DNA of 64,000 nucleotides from Halobacillus amylolyticus (lineage in GTDB: Bacteria; Bacillota; Bacilli; Bacillales; Halobacillaceae). This document shows, in pieces, positions 8,742 through 17,884 of this stretch. Within the stretch, counting starts at the first letter, position 1. Every line of letters begins with the position of its first letter. The notes below the pieces were generated by a model. It made no database searches. It worked only from the letters and a program-made list of their open reading frames with translations, and had not been told where the DNA came from. The DNA lies in assembly GCF_022921115.1 (NCBI RefSeq), contig NZ_CP095075.1:2926001-2990000 (forward strand), in the 5' to 3' direction. Both the position numbers and the translations under genes were made by a program.

Positions 8742-9508
8742 ATATTATTTCCGAAGTGAGAGAGAAACAGCCGCTAATTCACAACTTAACGAACCAAGTT
8801 GTCATGAACTTTAGTGCCAATGGATTGTTGGCCTTTGGTGGCTCACCGATTATGGCGATGGCTAAGGAAGATGCAGCAGAGATAGCGAAATTGTCAGATG
8901 GTGTGTTGATAAATATCGGTACGTTAGCAGAGGCGCAGGTTCAATCAATGATTATAGCTGGGAAGGCAGCAAACGAGAAGGGGATTCCTGTCGTGATAGA
9001 CCCTGTTGGTGTGGCGGCAACAACACTTCGTACGAAAGCTTTTCAGCGGATCGCTGCAGAAGTGCAGCCTACAGCCATTAAAGGAAATGCAGGCGAGCTA
9101 GCCCATCTTGTAGGGATGTCTTTGGAAACAAAAGGCGTCGATTCCGTCGATACAGACAATGCCGATGAGATCACTCGGAAAGTTGCTAATAAATTTGACA
9201 CGCTAGCTATTGTGACGGGTAAAGTGGATGTGATTTCAGACGGGGAAGAGATGATCAGCAATCAAACAGGTCATGCCTGGCTGTCGCAAGTGACTGGGGC
9301 TGGTTGCTTACTCGGATCGATCTTGACAGCCTGCTTGTCAACGACAGGTACACCTCTGAAACAAGCTTATACAGCCGTTAAGTTTTATGGGCTAGCCGCA
9401 GAGCAGGCTGCCTCTCAACCTGAGGTAAATGGTCCAGGTACGTTTGCCGCTCATTTTATCGATGCGCTAGCTATGGATCTATCACAATTAGAGGGATCTT
9501 CTTCATGA
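8732..9508 (+). CDS. thiM: Hydroxyethylthiazole kinase ThiM
   Basis: Phosphorylates the thiazole alcohol (HET), the salvage route for the thiazole half of thiamine. Visible features are the N-terminal PLIHNLTNQVVMNFSANGLL, the VIDPVG segment and the C-terminal VTGAGCLLGS with the catalytic-site Cys. 258 residues, within family range. It overlaps the end of thiD by ten bases and thiE by four, so translation is probably coupled. Confidence 0.94.
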   Translation: MVLDIISEVREKQPLIHNLTNQVVMNFSANGLLAFGGSPIMAMAKEDAAEIAKLSDGVLINIGTLAEAQVQSMIIAGKAANEKGIPVVIDPVGVAATTLRTKAFQRIAAEVQPTAIKGNAGELAHLVGMSLETKGVDSVDTDNADEITRKVANKFDTLAIVTGKVDVISDGEEMISNQTGHAWLSQVTGAGCLLGSILTACLSTTGTPLKQAYTAVKFYGLAAEQAASQPEVNGPGTFAAHFIDALAMDLSQLEGSSS

Positions 9509-10122
9509 ATCTACAGGAGAGACTAAGGAAATACCTCATTATGGGCAGTCAAAATTGCCAGCGTGATTCTGTTGCGATTCTAGAAGAGGCGATTGCAGGT
9601 GGAATCACGGCCTTTCAATTTCGTGAAAAAGGGCCGAATGCGCTTGAGGGAGAGGAAAAGCTCGAACTTGGTTTGAAGTTACGCCAGCTTTGCCGGAAGC
9701 ATCATGTGTTGTTTATTGTAAATGATGATAGCGTTTTGGTGGAACCATTAGAAGCGGATGGTATTCATGTCGGGCAAGACGATATGGACGTTGAGGATTT
9801 ACGTTCGACTTTTCCTAATAAGATTATAGGATTATCGGTTTCTAGTGAAGCTGAGGTTAGGAATAGTGCAATAGATGTAGTAGATTATTTGGGAGCGGGT
9901 CCAGTATTCGGGACATCGACGAAGGTGGATGCCAAGGCGCCTGTTGGCGTGGAGTGGATTACGAGTGTGAAAGCGATGTTTCCCGATATGCCACTCGTTG
10001 GAATTGGCGGGATTACGGCCCAGAATTCTCGCTCTGTGTTGGTAGCGGGTGCTGATGGGGTATCTGTCATATCGGCGGTGACGCATGCTGATGATGTCCG
10101 CAGTGTAGTGGAGCAACTCTAG
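9505..10122 (+). CDS. thiE: Thiamine-phosphate synthase ThiE
   Basis: Joins HMP-diphosphate and thiazole phosphate to give thiamine phosphate. The TIM-barrel motifs are clear: QFREK near residue 30, FIVNDD near 70, DGIHVGQDD near 87, GPVFGTSTK near 133 and VGIGGI near 158. ATG overlaps the thiM stop. With TenA, ThiD, ThiM and ThiW this is a salvage set; no thiC or thiazole-synthesis genes are in the window. Confidence 0.95.
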   Translation: MNLQERLRKYLIMGSQNCQRDSVAILEEAIAGGITAFQFREKGPNALEGEEKLELGLKLRQLCRKHHVLFIVNDDSVLVEPLEADGIHVGQDDMDVEDLRSTFPNKIIGLSVSSEAEVRNSAIDVVDYLGAGPVFGTSTKVDAKAPVGVEWITSVKAMFPDMPLVGIGGITAQNSRSVLVAGADGVSVISAVTHADDVRSVVEQL

Positions 10123-10150
10123 GCGCTAGGCCGCCGTGTTATCGGCGGCC

Positions 10151-10339
10151 AGCGCCGATAAAAGTAAAGTGAGCGCCGATAAAAGTAAAGTGAGCGCCGA
10201 TAAAAGTAAAGTGAGCGCCGATAAAAGTAAAGTGAGCGCCGATAAAAGTAAAGTGAGCGCCGATAAAAGTAAAGTGAGCGCCGATAAAAGTAAAGTGAGC
10301 GCCGATAAAAGTAAAGTGAGCGCCGATAAAAGTAAAAGG
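10151..10339 (+). repeat. Perfect 21-bp tandem repeat, nine units
   Basis: The unit begins AGCGCCGATAAAAG and ends TAAAGTG. Eight copies are identical (10151-10318); the ninth matches in its first 18 bases. The array starts 28 bases after the thiE stop. It happens to be open in two frames (SADKSKV repeated on the plus strand), but there is no ribosome site or family resemblance, so I do not call a protein. The period equals two DNA helical turns. Confidence 0.98.
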
Positions 10340-10370
10340 AGCCAGGAGCAAAAATTTAGCCCCTGGCTCC
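10338..10370. terminator. Hairpin between convergent thiE and hydrolase genes
   Basis: Perfect 9-bp arms GGAGCCAGG (10338-10346) and CCTGGCTCC (10362-10370), abutting the last unit of the tandem array. The T content after it is modest (TTCTACTTTC), so it may work mainly as a 3'-end stabiliser or a weak bidirectional terminator. Confidence 0.55.
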
Positions 10371-10388
10371 TTCTACTTTCATCATTCT

Positions 10389-11195
10389 TCAGTCAATAGT
10401 TTGAATAAATGAATCTACTATATTGTTAAACCGCTCGGGCTCTTCTAAAAAGGGGCAGTGGCAGCTATTTTCAAAAAGTTCTAAGCGGGAATTTGCAATT
10501 TCTTTGTGCAAATGTTCCCCTGCAGCGACGGGAATAAGTTTCTCAGCTTTGCCGAAGCAAAGTAAAGTAGGTACCGTAATCGATGATAGGTATGGCCGGC
10601 AGTCGATTATTGATTGGTCAAATAGAATTGCACTTGCAATCGAAGCGGGAAGCCGCGTTGTTTCCTCGAGCATCCACTCCATCTCTTGTTTAGGTATGTC
10701 ATCCTTAAACATTAAGGGGATAAACCCAGATAATAATCCTCTTTGATCTGTTTGGATATCACGCATCATGCCAGTTAATGCAGGAAGGTCAAATGCACCA
10801 ATATCGAAGTCATCCCATTTAAAATCAGATGCCAATTCATCAACGATAACCGTCGCTTTGATATTTTTTTGCCCAAATTGATGAAGGTATTCCCAAATTA
10901 CAAAGGCGCCCATTGACCAGCCTAAAAGAGTTATATCCTTGAGTTTAAGCTTATCAACGAATTGCTTTACATCCCGAGCGTAAGTGGCTACTGTATGCCC
11001 AAAACTCACATGTGAGGATCGACCGTGCCCCCGCAGGTCTAAAGTTATCACCCGATAACTTTCACGAAAGTAGGGAAGTTGCTTTTGAAAAAAACGGCTA
11101 CTCATCCAAACTCCATGAAGGAATAATATTGGCTTTCCTTCTCCAACATCCTCATAATACAGCTCTGTACCATCATCAAGATGTATAGATGACAT
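10389..11195 (-). CDS. Alpha/beta-fold hydrolase
   Basis: A 268-residue cytosolic hydrolase of the alpha/beta superfamily. The oxyanion HG is at 27-28 (FLHGVW), the nucleophile elbow is GWSMG with Ser94, and the likely catalytic His is in SCHCPFLEEPERF near residue 246. The fold is that of esterases, lactonases and C-C hydrolases; the substrate cannot be told from sequence. A second, disrupted member of the same general type with a similar HYPFLEEP ending is at 27.3-28.2 kb. The ribosome site on the minus strand is GGGAGGCG. Confidence 0.85.
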   Translation of the reverse strand: MSSIHLDDGTELYYEDVGEGKPILFLHGVWMSSRFFQKQLPYFRESYRVITLDLRGHGRSSHVSFGHTVATYARDVKQFVDKLKLKDITLLGWSMGAFVIWEYLHQFGQKNIKATVIVDELASDFKWDDFDIGAFDLPALTGMMRDIQTDQRGLLSGFIPLMFKDDIPKQEMEWMLEETTRLPASIASAILFDQSIIDCRPYLSSITVPTLLCFGKAEKLIPVAAGEHLHKEIANSRLELFENSCHCPFLEEPERFNNIVDSFIQTID

Positions 11196-11501
11196 TACGA
11201 TCGCCTCCCTGTTTTATTTACTTATTACTATGTTTCAATTAAAAGTTTTATCTTCTAGAGCAGTGGGATCACCTCTAAACCCATTCCATTCTTTCATCTT
11301 AAATCCCTTCTAATTTTTAAAAAGTTCACTTAAAAGCACTTATCTAGAGGATGTTCATAGCCCATTCTCTCTTAAAATTAAATTTACAAAAAATCAAGAG
11401 AAAATTAGGAAGTTTATGTGTCATTTATGAGGATATTCTGTTACAATTATTATAATAAGAATACGCTTACAAGGAATCATTTAAATAAGGAGATGGATTC
11501 A
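11196..11501. other. Intergenic stretch with possible -10 for the 11.5-kb gene
   Basis: AT-rich DNA between divergent genes. TATAAT at 11451-11456 is a candidate -10 for the small membrane protein gene; I see no convincing -35. Nothing else is recognisable. Confidence 0.3.
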
Positions 11502-11774
11502 ATGGGTATTGTGCTAATGTTTCTATTAATTGCAACGGTTGCCCCATTTGTGTTTATTCATTTGAAAAAGACGAAGCTTGCTATTGTTCAAACGATTTTG
11601 CTCGTGGGGATGTGGCTGTATTTCTTTGAGGCGATGTTCATAGTAGCTCCTGCAGCCTTTTCTATTCCATGGGTCATGTTCTATTTGAGCCTCGTTGTTT
11701 CTGAAATAGCTTGGATCATGTTTGTAATACACGTTGCCAATTCACATGCAAAATATCAGGCGAGCTATCAGTAA
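11502..11774 (+). CDS. Small membrane protein of unknown function
   Basis: 90 residues with about three hydrophobic segments: residues 1-19, a central segment near 30-48 (AIVQTILLVGMWLYFF) and a C-terminal one near 55-78. I do not recognise the family. The ATG at 11502 follows AAGGAG by nine bases; the open frame extends further upstream without a ribosome site. It is convergent with the qox operon and shares a bidirectional terminator with it, and its size and topology are in the range of accessory oxidase proteins, but a link is only suggested by position. Confidence 0.65.
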   Translation: MGIVLMFLLIATVAPFVFIHLKKTKLAIVQTILLVGMWLYFFEAMFIVAPAAFSIPWVMFYLSLVVSEIAWIMFVIHVANSHAKYQASYQ

Positions 11775-11780
11775 AAAATA

Positions 11781-11820
11781 AAAGCCTCCTTTCCATTTTC
11801 AGGAAAGGAGGCTTTTTGTT
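11781..11820. terminator. Strong bidirectional terminator
   Basis: 14-bp perfect arms AAAGCCTCCTTTCC (11781-11794) and GGAAAGGAGGCTTT (11802-11815), flanked by T on one side and A on the other, between converging genes. Confidence 0.92.
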
Positions 11821-11827
11821 CTGTGCT

Positions 11828-12049
11828 CTATTGCCGAGCTTGAACATAAAATAACTGCAGCAATGCTTGTAAAAAAGCAATGACTGATATGACGAATAGC
11901 AGAGTCTTAAACGTATAATCCGAATAAAGTGCTCCCCAAAGTGTAAAAGATGCCAATATGATGCAAAGAACAAAGCTAATTATATTCTTCCAAGGCAATC
12001 CACCAGGCTCATGGCCGTATCCGCCGTATAGTTCTTTATTTTTTTCCAA
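11828..12049 (-). CDS. Small cytochrome oxidase subunit IV-like protein
   Basis: A 73-residue protein with two membrane segments (ISFVLCIILASFTLWGAL and TLLFVISVIAFLQALLQLF). The spacing and pattern parallel the first two helices of QoxD just upstream (VGFVLSIALTLLAVWAAL and WIIVSIMVLAVIQAGIQLF), so it looks like a shortened paralogue of the quinol-oxidase subunit IV. It follows qoxD by 81 bases on the same strand and ends at the shared terminator. The start is a TTG with a weak ribosome site. It may be an accessory subunit or assembly aid of the aa3 oxidase; that is inference. Confidence 0.72.
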   Translation of the reverse strand: MEKNKELYGGYGHEPGGLPWKNIISFVLCIILASFTLWGALYSDYTFKTLLFVISVIAFLQALLQLFYVQARQ

Positions 12050-12130
12050 ACCCTACACCACCCTGGAGAATTTTAAAGTGTTTTTCCTAAGATTGAATAA
12101 TTTCTGTGTTAGCATCTGCCAATACATATT

Positions 12131-12496
12131 TTAATGGCCGCTATGTTGCTCATGCTGTTCTAGTTGCTCTTGTTGATGATGCTCACCGCCATTATGGTCA
12201 TGGCCAAACGACATTGTAAATAGAGAACCAGCGACTACGATAGCCGCCAGAACAAAACCGTGAAACATCATGTTCCATGGTACATGACCGCTGCGGCTTT
12301 CGGATTCAGTCATATGCATGAACATGAACAACTGGATTCCAGCCTGAATGACTGCTAGAACCATGATCGAAACGATGATCCAAGTCGTTGACAAATTGGA
12401 TCCAAGTGCAGCCCAAACGGCAAGCAGCGTTAAGGCAATAGACAAGACGAAGCCAACAATGTGTTGAACAGGAATACGTTTTGTATGTTCTGCCAT
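12131..12496 (-). CDS. qoxD: Cytochrome aa3 quinol oxidase subunit IV
   Basis: 121 residues, three membrane segments, starting MAEHTKRIPVQHIVGFVLSI. The C-terminal 20 residues are rich in His, Gln and Glu, which may bind metal or be incidental. Subunit IV assists assembly of the heme-copper core. One base separates it from qoxC. Confidence 0.92.
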   Translation of the reverse strand: MAEHTKRIPVQHIVGFVLSIALTLLAVWAALGSNLSTTWIIVSIMVLAVIQAGIQLFMFMHMTESESRSGHVPWNMMFHGFVLAAIVVAGSLFTMSFGHDHNGGEHHQQEQLEQHEQHSGH

Positions 12497-12497
12497 G

Positions 12498-13103
12498 TTA
12501 AACCACCATCCCGATTAAATAAACGCTTGTAAAGATGAAGATCCAGACGACGTCAAGGAAGTGCCAATATAGGCTGATAATGAAGACTTTTCGACTGGTA
12601 ACAGGAGTCAGACCACGTTTCGCAAGTTGTAATAACAAAAGGATGGCCCAACCAATTCCGAGCGTCACGTGCAAGCCGTGTGTACCTGCCAGCACGAAGA
12701 AGCTTGACCAGAAGGCACTCGATTGTAATGTAGCCCCTTCATGGGCATAATGAATGAACTCATATATTTCAAAACCAAGGAACCCAAGGCCAAGGAGCAA
12801 TGTAATAATCAGCCAGGTTGTCAGTCCTTTTACGGAACCCCTTCGCATTTCATGAATAGCAATACCACATGTAAAGGAGCTTGTGAGCAACATAAACGTC
12901 ATAATGAGCACGATCCCTGGTTCAAACAGCTCCCCTGGTAATGGTGCATCAGCTGTCCGTCCGAACAAGACAGCATAGGTAGCAAAGAGTGTGGCAAACA
13001 GCACAATTTCTGCACCGAGGAAAATCCAAAAACCGAGAATGTTCATCTGCCCTTGTTCCGTGCGATATTCTAACGGACCGGATTTTAGTTCATGTGAACT
13101 CAT
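12498..13103 (-). CDS. qoxC: Cytochrome aa3 quinol oxidase subunit III
   Basis: 201-residue integral membrane protein with five predicted helices, beginning with a short soluble stretch (SGPLEYRTEQGQMNILGFWI) as in QoxC. It contains the family segment FVLAGTHGLHVTLGIGW and a terminal WHFLDVVWIFIFTSVY. One base separates its start from the qoxB stop. Confidence 0.95.
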   Translation of the reverse strand: MSSHELKSGPLEYRTEQGQMNILGFWIFLGAEIVLFATLFATYAVLFGRTADAPLPGELFEPGIVLIMTFMLLTSSFTCGIAIHEMRRGSVKGLTTWLIITLLLGLGFLGFEIYEFIHYAHEGATLQSSAFWSSFFVLAGTHGLHVTLGIGWAILLLLQLAKRGLTPVTSRKVFIISLYWHFLDVVWIFIFTSVYLIGMVV

Positions 13104-13104
13104 G

Positions 13105-15039
13105 TTATAACCCCCTTGCCGAGCGTTCAGTACGCTTAATTTCGTCTACTTCAACATGAAATCCATCATCATAATCAAATGACCGGATTCCCATCATTAT
13201 TAGAACACCGATTAGACCAGCGATAGCCATCCACAACCACTCGAAGACAAGACCAAAACTAGCGATAAACATGATACCCATCATGATGAACGGATGTCCT
13301 GTATTACTTGGCATATGAATCGGTTCAAGTTTATCCTCTTCAAACGTTGTTTTGCCTTTTTTCTTCATATCTAAAAAGGCGTCATGGTCCTCAATGTGTG
13401 GAACCGTCGCGAAGTTGTAAAAAGGTACTGGTGTTGGAGTGGCCCATTCAAGTGTTCTGCCATCCCAGGAATCGCCAGTTTGTTCACGTTCGCTGTAACG
13501 GAAACTGTAGTAAATGTTGTAAACGAAGATAACAAAGCCAATCCCCATGCCGAACGCACCTACAGTAGAAATGACGTTAAGCGGCATCCATTCTGGGATG
13601 ATTGTGAAAACCCGACGCGGCATACCATCTAAGCCCACGAAATATTGCGGGAAGAAGCAAACATGGAAGCCGATGAGAAAGAACCAGAAGCTTAATTTAC
13701 CGATCTTCTCATTGAGCTTGTGTCCAAACATCTTCGGGTACCAATAGACAAGGCCTGCAAAACAGGCAAATACTGTACCGGCAATAAGAACGTAATGGAA
13801 GTGAGCGACTAAGAAATAAGAATTGTGAAATTGATAGTCTGCTGCGGCCATGCCTAGCATGACACCAGTAACGCCGCCGATAACGAAACTCGGGATAAAG
13901 GCGAGTGCCCATAAATTCGCTACGGTAAATTGAATTTTAGATTTATATAATGTAGCTAACCAGTTGAATATTTTCACACCGGTTGGAACAGCAATTAGCA
14001 TAGTAGAAATAGAGAATACAGAGTTAACGAACGCTCCGGCACCCATTGTAAAGAAGTGGTGTACCCATACGAGAAAGCTTAATCCTGCAATCAAAATCAT
14101 TGACCACACCATAGCTTTATAACCGAACAGCTGTTTGCGGGCGAATGTGGCAATAATCTCTGAAAAGATACCAAATGCCGGTAGGATAACAATATATACT
14201 TCCGGGTGTCCCCACATCCAGAATAAGTTTGCCCACATCATCGGCAAGCCTTCCCCTGTCAAGGTGAAGAATTGGGAACCGAAAATTCTGTCGATCGTCA
14301 TCAATGCTAAAGCAACTGTCAAAATAGGGAAGGCAAAGACAATGATAAAGGACGTGACTAGGGTTGACCAAGTGAAAATCGGCATTCTAAACATTTTCAT
14401 GCCTGGAGCACGCATTTTAATAATCGTGACCATAAAGTTAACACCTGTAGCCAATGTTCCTATTCCTGAAAGTTGCAAACCTAGTAAATAAAAGTTCTGG
14501 CCAGGGCCGGGACTCATCGCGGCACCGGCGAGGGGTGTATAACTGGTCCAACCCGCATCAGGTGACCCGCCGATAACAAACGAAATATTAAATAACATGG
14601 CACCAAAAAGAAACGACCAGAAACTCAGTGCGTTTAAATATGGAAAAGCAACGTCTCGGGCACCAATTTGTAACGGTACGATCACGTTCATTAGCCCGAT
14701 TAAAAATGGCATGGCCATGAAGATGATCATAACGGTACCGTGGGTTGTGAAAATCTCATTATAGTGTTGTGAATTTAGAAAATTCATGTCTGGAAAAGCC
14801 AATTGTGTTCTCATCATCAGTGCATCTACACCACCACGGAACAGCATGGCAAGAGCACTCAGTAAATACATGATTCCAATTTTTTTATGGTCAACGGTGG
14901 TCAACCATTCACGCCACAGCCAACCCCACTTTTTAAAGTAGGTTAGGATAAAGATGGTAGCCGCTGTTACGAGCGCGATGGAAACCATCCCTGCATAAAT
15001 AAGCGGTTCACCTGTGACAAAAAACTCATCTAGTTGCAT
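13105..15039 (-). CDS. qoxB: Cytochrome aa3 quinol oxidase subunit I
   Basis: 644-residue catalytic subunit. The CuB/heme site is visible: [15 protein letters not shown] (His and the cross-linked Tyr), WVHHFFTMG (two CuB His), and HFHYVLIAG (heme ligand His pair). An added N-terminal helix precedes the TTVDHKKIG core start, as in Bacillus QoxB. It reduces oxygen to water and pumps protons using menaquinol. It is the third-largest gene of the window and central to aerobic respiration. Confidence 0.97.
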   Translation of the reverse strand: MQLDEFFVTGEPLIYAGMVSIALVTAATIFILTYFKKWGWLWREWLTTVDHKKIGIMYLLSALAMLFRGGVDALMMRTQLAFPDMNFLNSQHYNEIFTTHGTVMIIFMAMPFLIGLMNVIVPLQIGARDVAFPYLNALSFWSFLFGAMLFNISFVIGGSPDAGWTSYTPLAGAAMSPGPGQNFYLLGLQLSGIGTLATGVNFMVTIIKMRAPGMKMFRMPIFTWSTLVTSFIIVFAFPILTVALALMTIDRIFGSQFFTLTGEGLPMMWANLFWMWGHPEVYIVILPAFGIFSEIIATFARKQLFGYKAMVWSMILIAGLSFLVWVHHFFTMGAGAFVNSVFSISTMLIAVPTGVKIFNWLATLYKSKIQFTVANLWALAFIPSFVIGGVTGVMLGMAAADYQFHNSYFLVAHFHYVLIAGTVFACFAGLVYWYPKMFGHKLNEKIGKLSFWFFLIGFHVCFFPQYFVGLDGMPRRVFTIIPEWMPLNVISTVGAFGMGIGFVIFVYNIYYSFRYSEREQTGDSWDGRTLEWATPTPVPFYNFATVPHIEDHDAFLDMKKKGKTTFEEDKLEPIHMPSNTGHPFIMMGIMFIASFGLVFEWLWMAIAGLIGVLIMMGIRSFDYDDGFHVEVDEIKRTERSARGL

Positions 15040-15062
15040 TATGTTTCACCTGCTTTCTTTGA

Positions 15063-15998
15063 TCACTCTTCATGCGTATCTTCTTCCTCGCCATTTTTCA
15101 AATGCAGTGTTTTTCCGTAGGCCTCGCGATGTCGCTTAATAGCATAATCCATCCCAGGAAGCGTACCATGTTTAACCCACTGCAAATGAGTTGATGAGAA
15201 AGCCATTTCATCTAACAATCCTGGCTTAAGTAAGGCATTATATTGATCTTGCGTCAGTTTTGGCGCTTCGCTTTGTGTTTCTTCTACCCAATTAGCGAAT
15301 TCCTCGTCACTTTCGGCATAGACCTCAAATGTCTGTCTAGTAAAGCCCTCTCCATTAAAGTTGGAATTACGGCCATCATAGACTCCAGGTTCATCGGCCT
15401 GCAGATAGAGGGTGTTTTGCATCCCGGCCATATTGTACTTTTGGCCACCAAGAGCTGGGATCCAAAGTGCTGCCATCGAATCAGCTGACGATAAACGGAA
15501 TTCAATCGCTCGGTCAGTCGGAATGTGCAAATAATTCACTGTTTCGATCCCTTGTTCTGGATAGCTGAAGAACCATTTCCAATCTGCAGATGTTGCGTAA
15601 ATGACAAGCGGTTCTTCATCACTCGTCGAGGCTGGTGGTTTTTCCAATTCATATATGGTTTGCACTGTCGGTACAGATAGAGCAGTGACAATGATAATTG
15701 GAATTACTGTCCAAACAATCTCTATAGGGGTGTTCCCGTGAATGTCAGGGGCATAGTCCTTGTTCCCTCGTCCCGGCCGGTCCCGGAATCTTACGACCAT
15801 GTACGTGAATAAGACAAAGACAACCAAAACAATGACCAGCATGAACACGATAGAATAGATGATTAGTTCTTTCTGACTTTCGGCGACAGGGCCTTTCGGA
15901 TCAAGTACGGTGATTTCACCACAGCCGCTTAACAATAAAACAAGGCTGAGCGGCAACAATGTCAGCCATTTCTTCATATGTCGTTTCCTGTGTTCCAC
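15063..15998 (-). CDS. qoxA: Cytochrome aa3 quinol oxidase subunit II (lipoprotein)
   Basis: A 311-residue protein with a lipoprotein signal (LVLLLSGC) and two transmembrane helices followed by a COX2-type cupredoxin domain. The CuA ligand pattern CxxxC is absent, which marks a quinol rather than a cytochrome c oxidase. WKWFFSYPEQGIETVN is the typical QoxA segment. Start is uncertain: GTG at 15998 with AGAAGGAG upstream, or ATG at 15977 (MKKWLTLL), which gives a standard signal peptide. First gene of qoxABCD. Confidence 0.95.
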   Translation of the reverse strand: MEHRKRHMKKWLTLLPLSLVLLLSGCGEITVLDPKGPVAESQKELIIYSIVFMLVIVLVVFVLFTYMVVRFRDRPGRGNKDYAPDIHGNTPIEIVWTVIPIIIVTALSVPTVQTIYELEKPPASTSDEEPLVIYATSADWKWFFSYPEQGIETVNYLHIPTDRAIEFRLSSADSMAALWIPALGGQKYNMAGMQNTLYLQADEPGVYDGRNSNFNGEGFTRQTFEVYAESDEEFANWVEETQSEAPKLTQDQYNALLKPGLLDEMAFSSTHLQWVKHGTLPGMDYAIKRHREAYGKTLHLKNGEEEDTHEE

Positions 15999-16531
15999 TT
16001 GGGCAATACACTCCTTCTCACATCTTATTTTTAAAGAGTTTTATGTTTTGTTCATAAATGACTAGGGGTAGTATAGCAAATAAACTTGAAACCTAGACAT
16101 TCTTGAATGAATTGTCATATAAAAATCACTTTTTTTATAAAATCTTGACACAAATTATTCAAACTTTAGAAACACTTTGAGTATCGGTTGTCTGTTTAGA
16201 CCTTTTATTCGGATTTAATATGTTACTTGAAGGGTTGACTGTAAAGCCTTATGTTATTCAGTGTCTGCTTCGCTTGCACCTTTAGGTTTGCATCAGCGTT
16301 TAATTTTTAAATGTTTCGGTGTGTATGTATAGATCTATTGATTTTATTGCTTCTTGTAAAATAAAGAAGACACTTCCTCCCATAATAGAAGAGTGTCTAT
16401 TGGTGAAATGAATTCTTTGTACATTGTGCTTCCTAATGTTATTTCATTTTTCTAATCCATCCACAATTTTAATTCTAGTTAAAATGGTTTCTCCACAATT
16501 TAAGCAAGAGTATAGATTGAAACTGATCACT
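15999..16531. other. qox upstream region, no gene
   Basis: AT-rich DNA between qoxA and the IS element. It holds a candidate qox promoter (see 16070) and a hairpin with arms AGACACT/AGTGTCT at about 16368-16400, without a T run. No protein-coding potential seen. Confidence 0.4.
16070..16078 (-). promoter_or_regulatory. Candidate extended -10 for qoxA
   Basis: On the minus strand TGCTATACT forms an extended -10 about 80 bases upstream of the qoxA start. No clear -35 is seen. Confidence 0.35.
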
Positions 16532-17876
16532 GGGACTGTCAATAATTTTGTGTAAATAACCATATACCTCTTCTTGTAGCTGCTGTTACTCGTTAAACAT
16601 TTCTGCTATTTCAGACCTTGCTTGATCAAAACCAATGTGGCAACGTGTTGCGAAACGCTGGTTGTATTCTTCGAACTGAGTGACGAGAAATCGGTCCAGT
16701 GATTCTTCATTGGGGAACTGCTCTTTGCGCTTGCTGTATTTCTTGATCTTCTTAGTGAAGGACTCGATTAAATTGGTGGAGTAGATACTCTTTCGAATGG
16801 ACTTGGGGAAGTCATAAAACGTGAAAAGATCCTGGTTATCGCTAAGGGATTGAGTGACCTTCGCATATGATTTCTTCCACTTCTCTATAAATGCTTCCAT
16901 CGCTTCCTCAGCTTTCTCTTTATTATCCGCACGGTAAAGGGTCTTCAGGTCTTCACATATTTCTTTTCGATCTGAAACACGGACTTTATGGGCGATATTA
17001 CGGGAAACATGGACGAAACAGGTTTGGTACTTGGCCTTGGGGAACACCGAATAAATGCTTTCTTTGATCCCTTTTAATCCATCCGAAATAAAAAGGAGCA
17101 CCTCCTCAACACCACGAGCTTGAATATCCTCAATTAACTCTTTCCAAACGTACGCAGATTCGGTTGGAGCAATCGTGTAAGCGAGCACCTCTTTAGATCC
17201 GTCTTCCCGAATTCCAACGGCAATATAGACAGCTTCCTTGGATACGGTATCTCGCTTGACGGGAAGAAAGGTCGCATCTAAATAAACGCATACGTAACGC
17301 TTGGATAAAGTTCGTTGGCGAAATGCTTCTACTTCTTCGCCGATCGCTTTGGTCATGTTTGAAATCGTTTGGGGCGTATAATGGTGGCCATACATTCGTT
17401 CAATCAAATTGGATACTTCGGACATGGTGACACCCTTTTGGAACATATGTATGACGAAGGACTCCAGGGTATCGTTGGTGCGCTTATAAGGAGCCACTGT
17501 TTGTTGTTTGAACTCTCGATTTCGATCACGAGGGATGGAGATCTCAAGCTCACCATACTCGGTTTTTAAGGTACGGGAATAAGAGCCGTTGCGAGAGTTT
17601 CCGGTATGAAAGCCTAGACGATCATACTTTTCGTAGTCTAAGAAGGCTGTCAATTCCGTTTGAAGCAGCGTATTCACCGCGCTTTCCAGGTGGCTGCGAA
17701 AGATTTCCGAAATATCCTCTTTTTTCACTAGAGCTTGTATAATATCTGATGTAAAATGATCCATAAGGGAAGACCTCTTTTCTTTGGATTGGTTGTGGTG
17801 ACTTAATTCTACAAGAAAAGGTCTTCCTTTTTCTATTTGGAAAGAATTCTATTTACACAAAATATTTTACACTCTC
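16532..17876. mobile_element. Complete IS256-family insertion sequence
   Basis: 1,345-bp element bounded by 27-bp imperfect inverted repeats (16532-16558 and 17850-17876; 22 of 27 positions match, the inner 14 being identical, ATTTTGTGTAAATA). Flanked by an 8-bp direct repeat TGATCACT at 16524-16531 and 17877-17884, the target-site duplication. It carries a single intact transposase. Intact ends, target duplication and open transposase point to a recent insertion. Confidence 0.95.
16586..17764 (-). CDS. IS256-family (mutator type) transposase
   Basis: 392-residue transposase. The DDE residues can be placed at Asp163 (YLDATF), Asp228 (ISDGL) and Glu334 (NLIESF), with the family segment CFVHVSRNIAHKV at 249-261 between the last two. 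Length is normal and no frameshift is seen. It lies on the minus strand inside the element; the ribosome site is AGAGG before the ATG. Gene calls around the element are not interrupted, so no gene appears to have been broken by it. Confidence 0.96.
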   Translation of the reverse strand: MDHFTSDIIQALVKKEDISEIFRSHLESAVNTLLQTELTAFLDYEKYDRLGFHTGNSRNGSYSRTLKTEYGELEISIPRDRNREFKQQTVAPYKRTNDTLESFVIHMFQKGVTMSEVSNLIERMYGHHYTPQTISNMTKAIGEEVEAFRQRTLSKRYVCVYLDATFLPVKRDTVSKEAVYIAVGIREDGSKEVLAYTIAPTESAYVWKELIEDIQARGVEEVLLFISDGLKGIKESIYSVFPKAKYQTCFVHVSRNIAHKVRVSDRKEICEDLKTLYRADNKEKAEEAMEAFIEKWKKSYAKVTQSLSDNQDLFTFYDFPKSIRKSIYSTNLIESFTKKIKKYSKRKEQFPNEESLDRFLVTQFEEYNQRFATRCHIGFDQARSEIAEMFNE

Positions 17877-17884
17877 TGATCACT

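Noticed and set aside
10151..10339. CRISPR-like array
   Set aside because: Units are contiguous tandem copies without spacers and no cas genes are present.
10136..10399. Open frame with repeated SADKSKV (and the opposite-strand IGAHFTF repeat)
   Set aside because: It exists only because the 21-bp repeat is a multiple of three. No ribosome site, no unique flanking domain, and it runs into a terminator hairpin.
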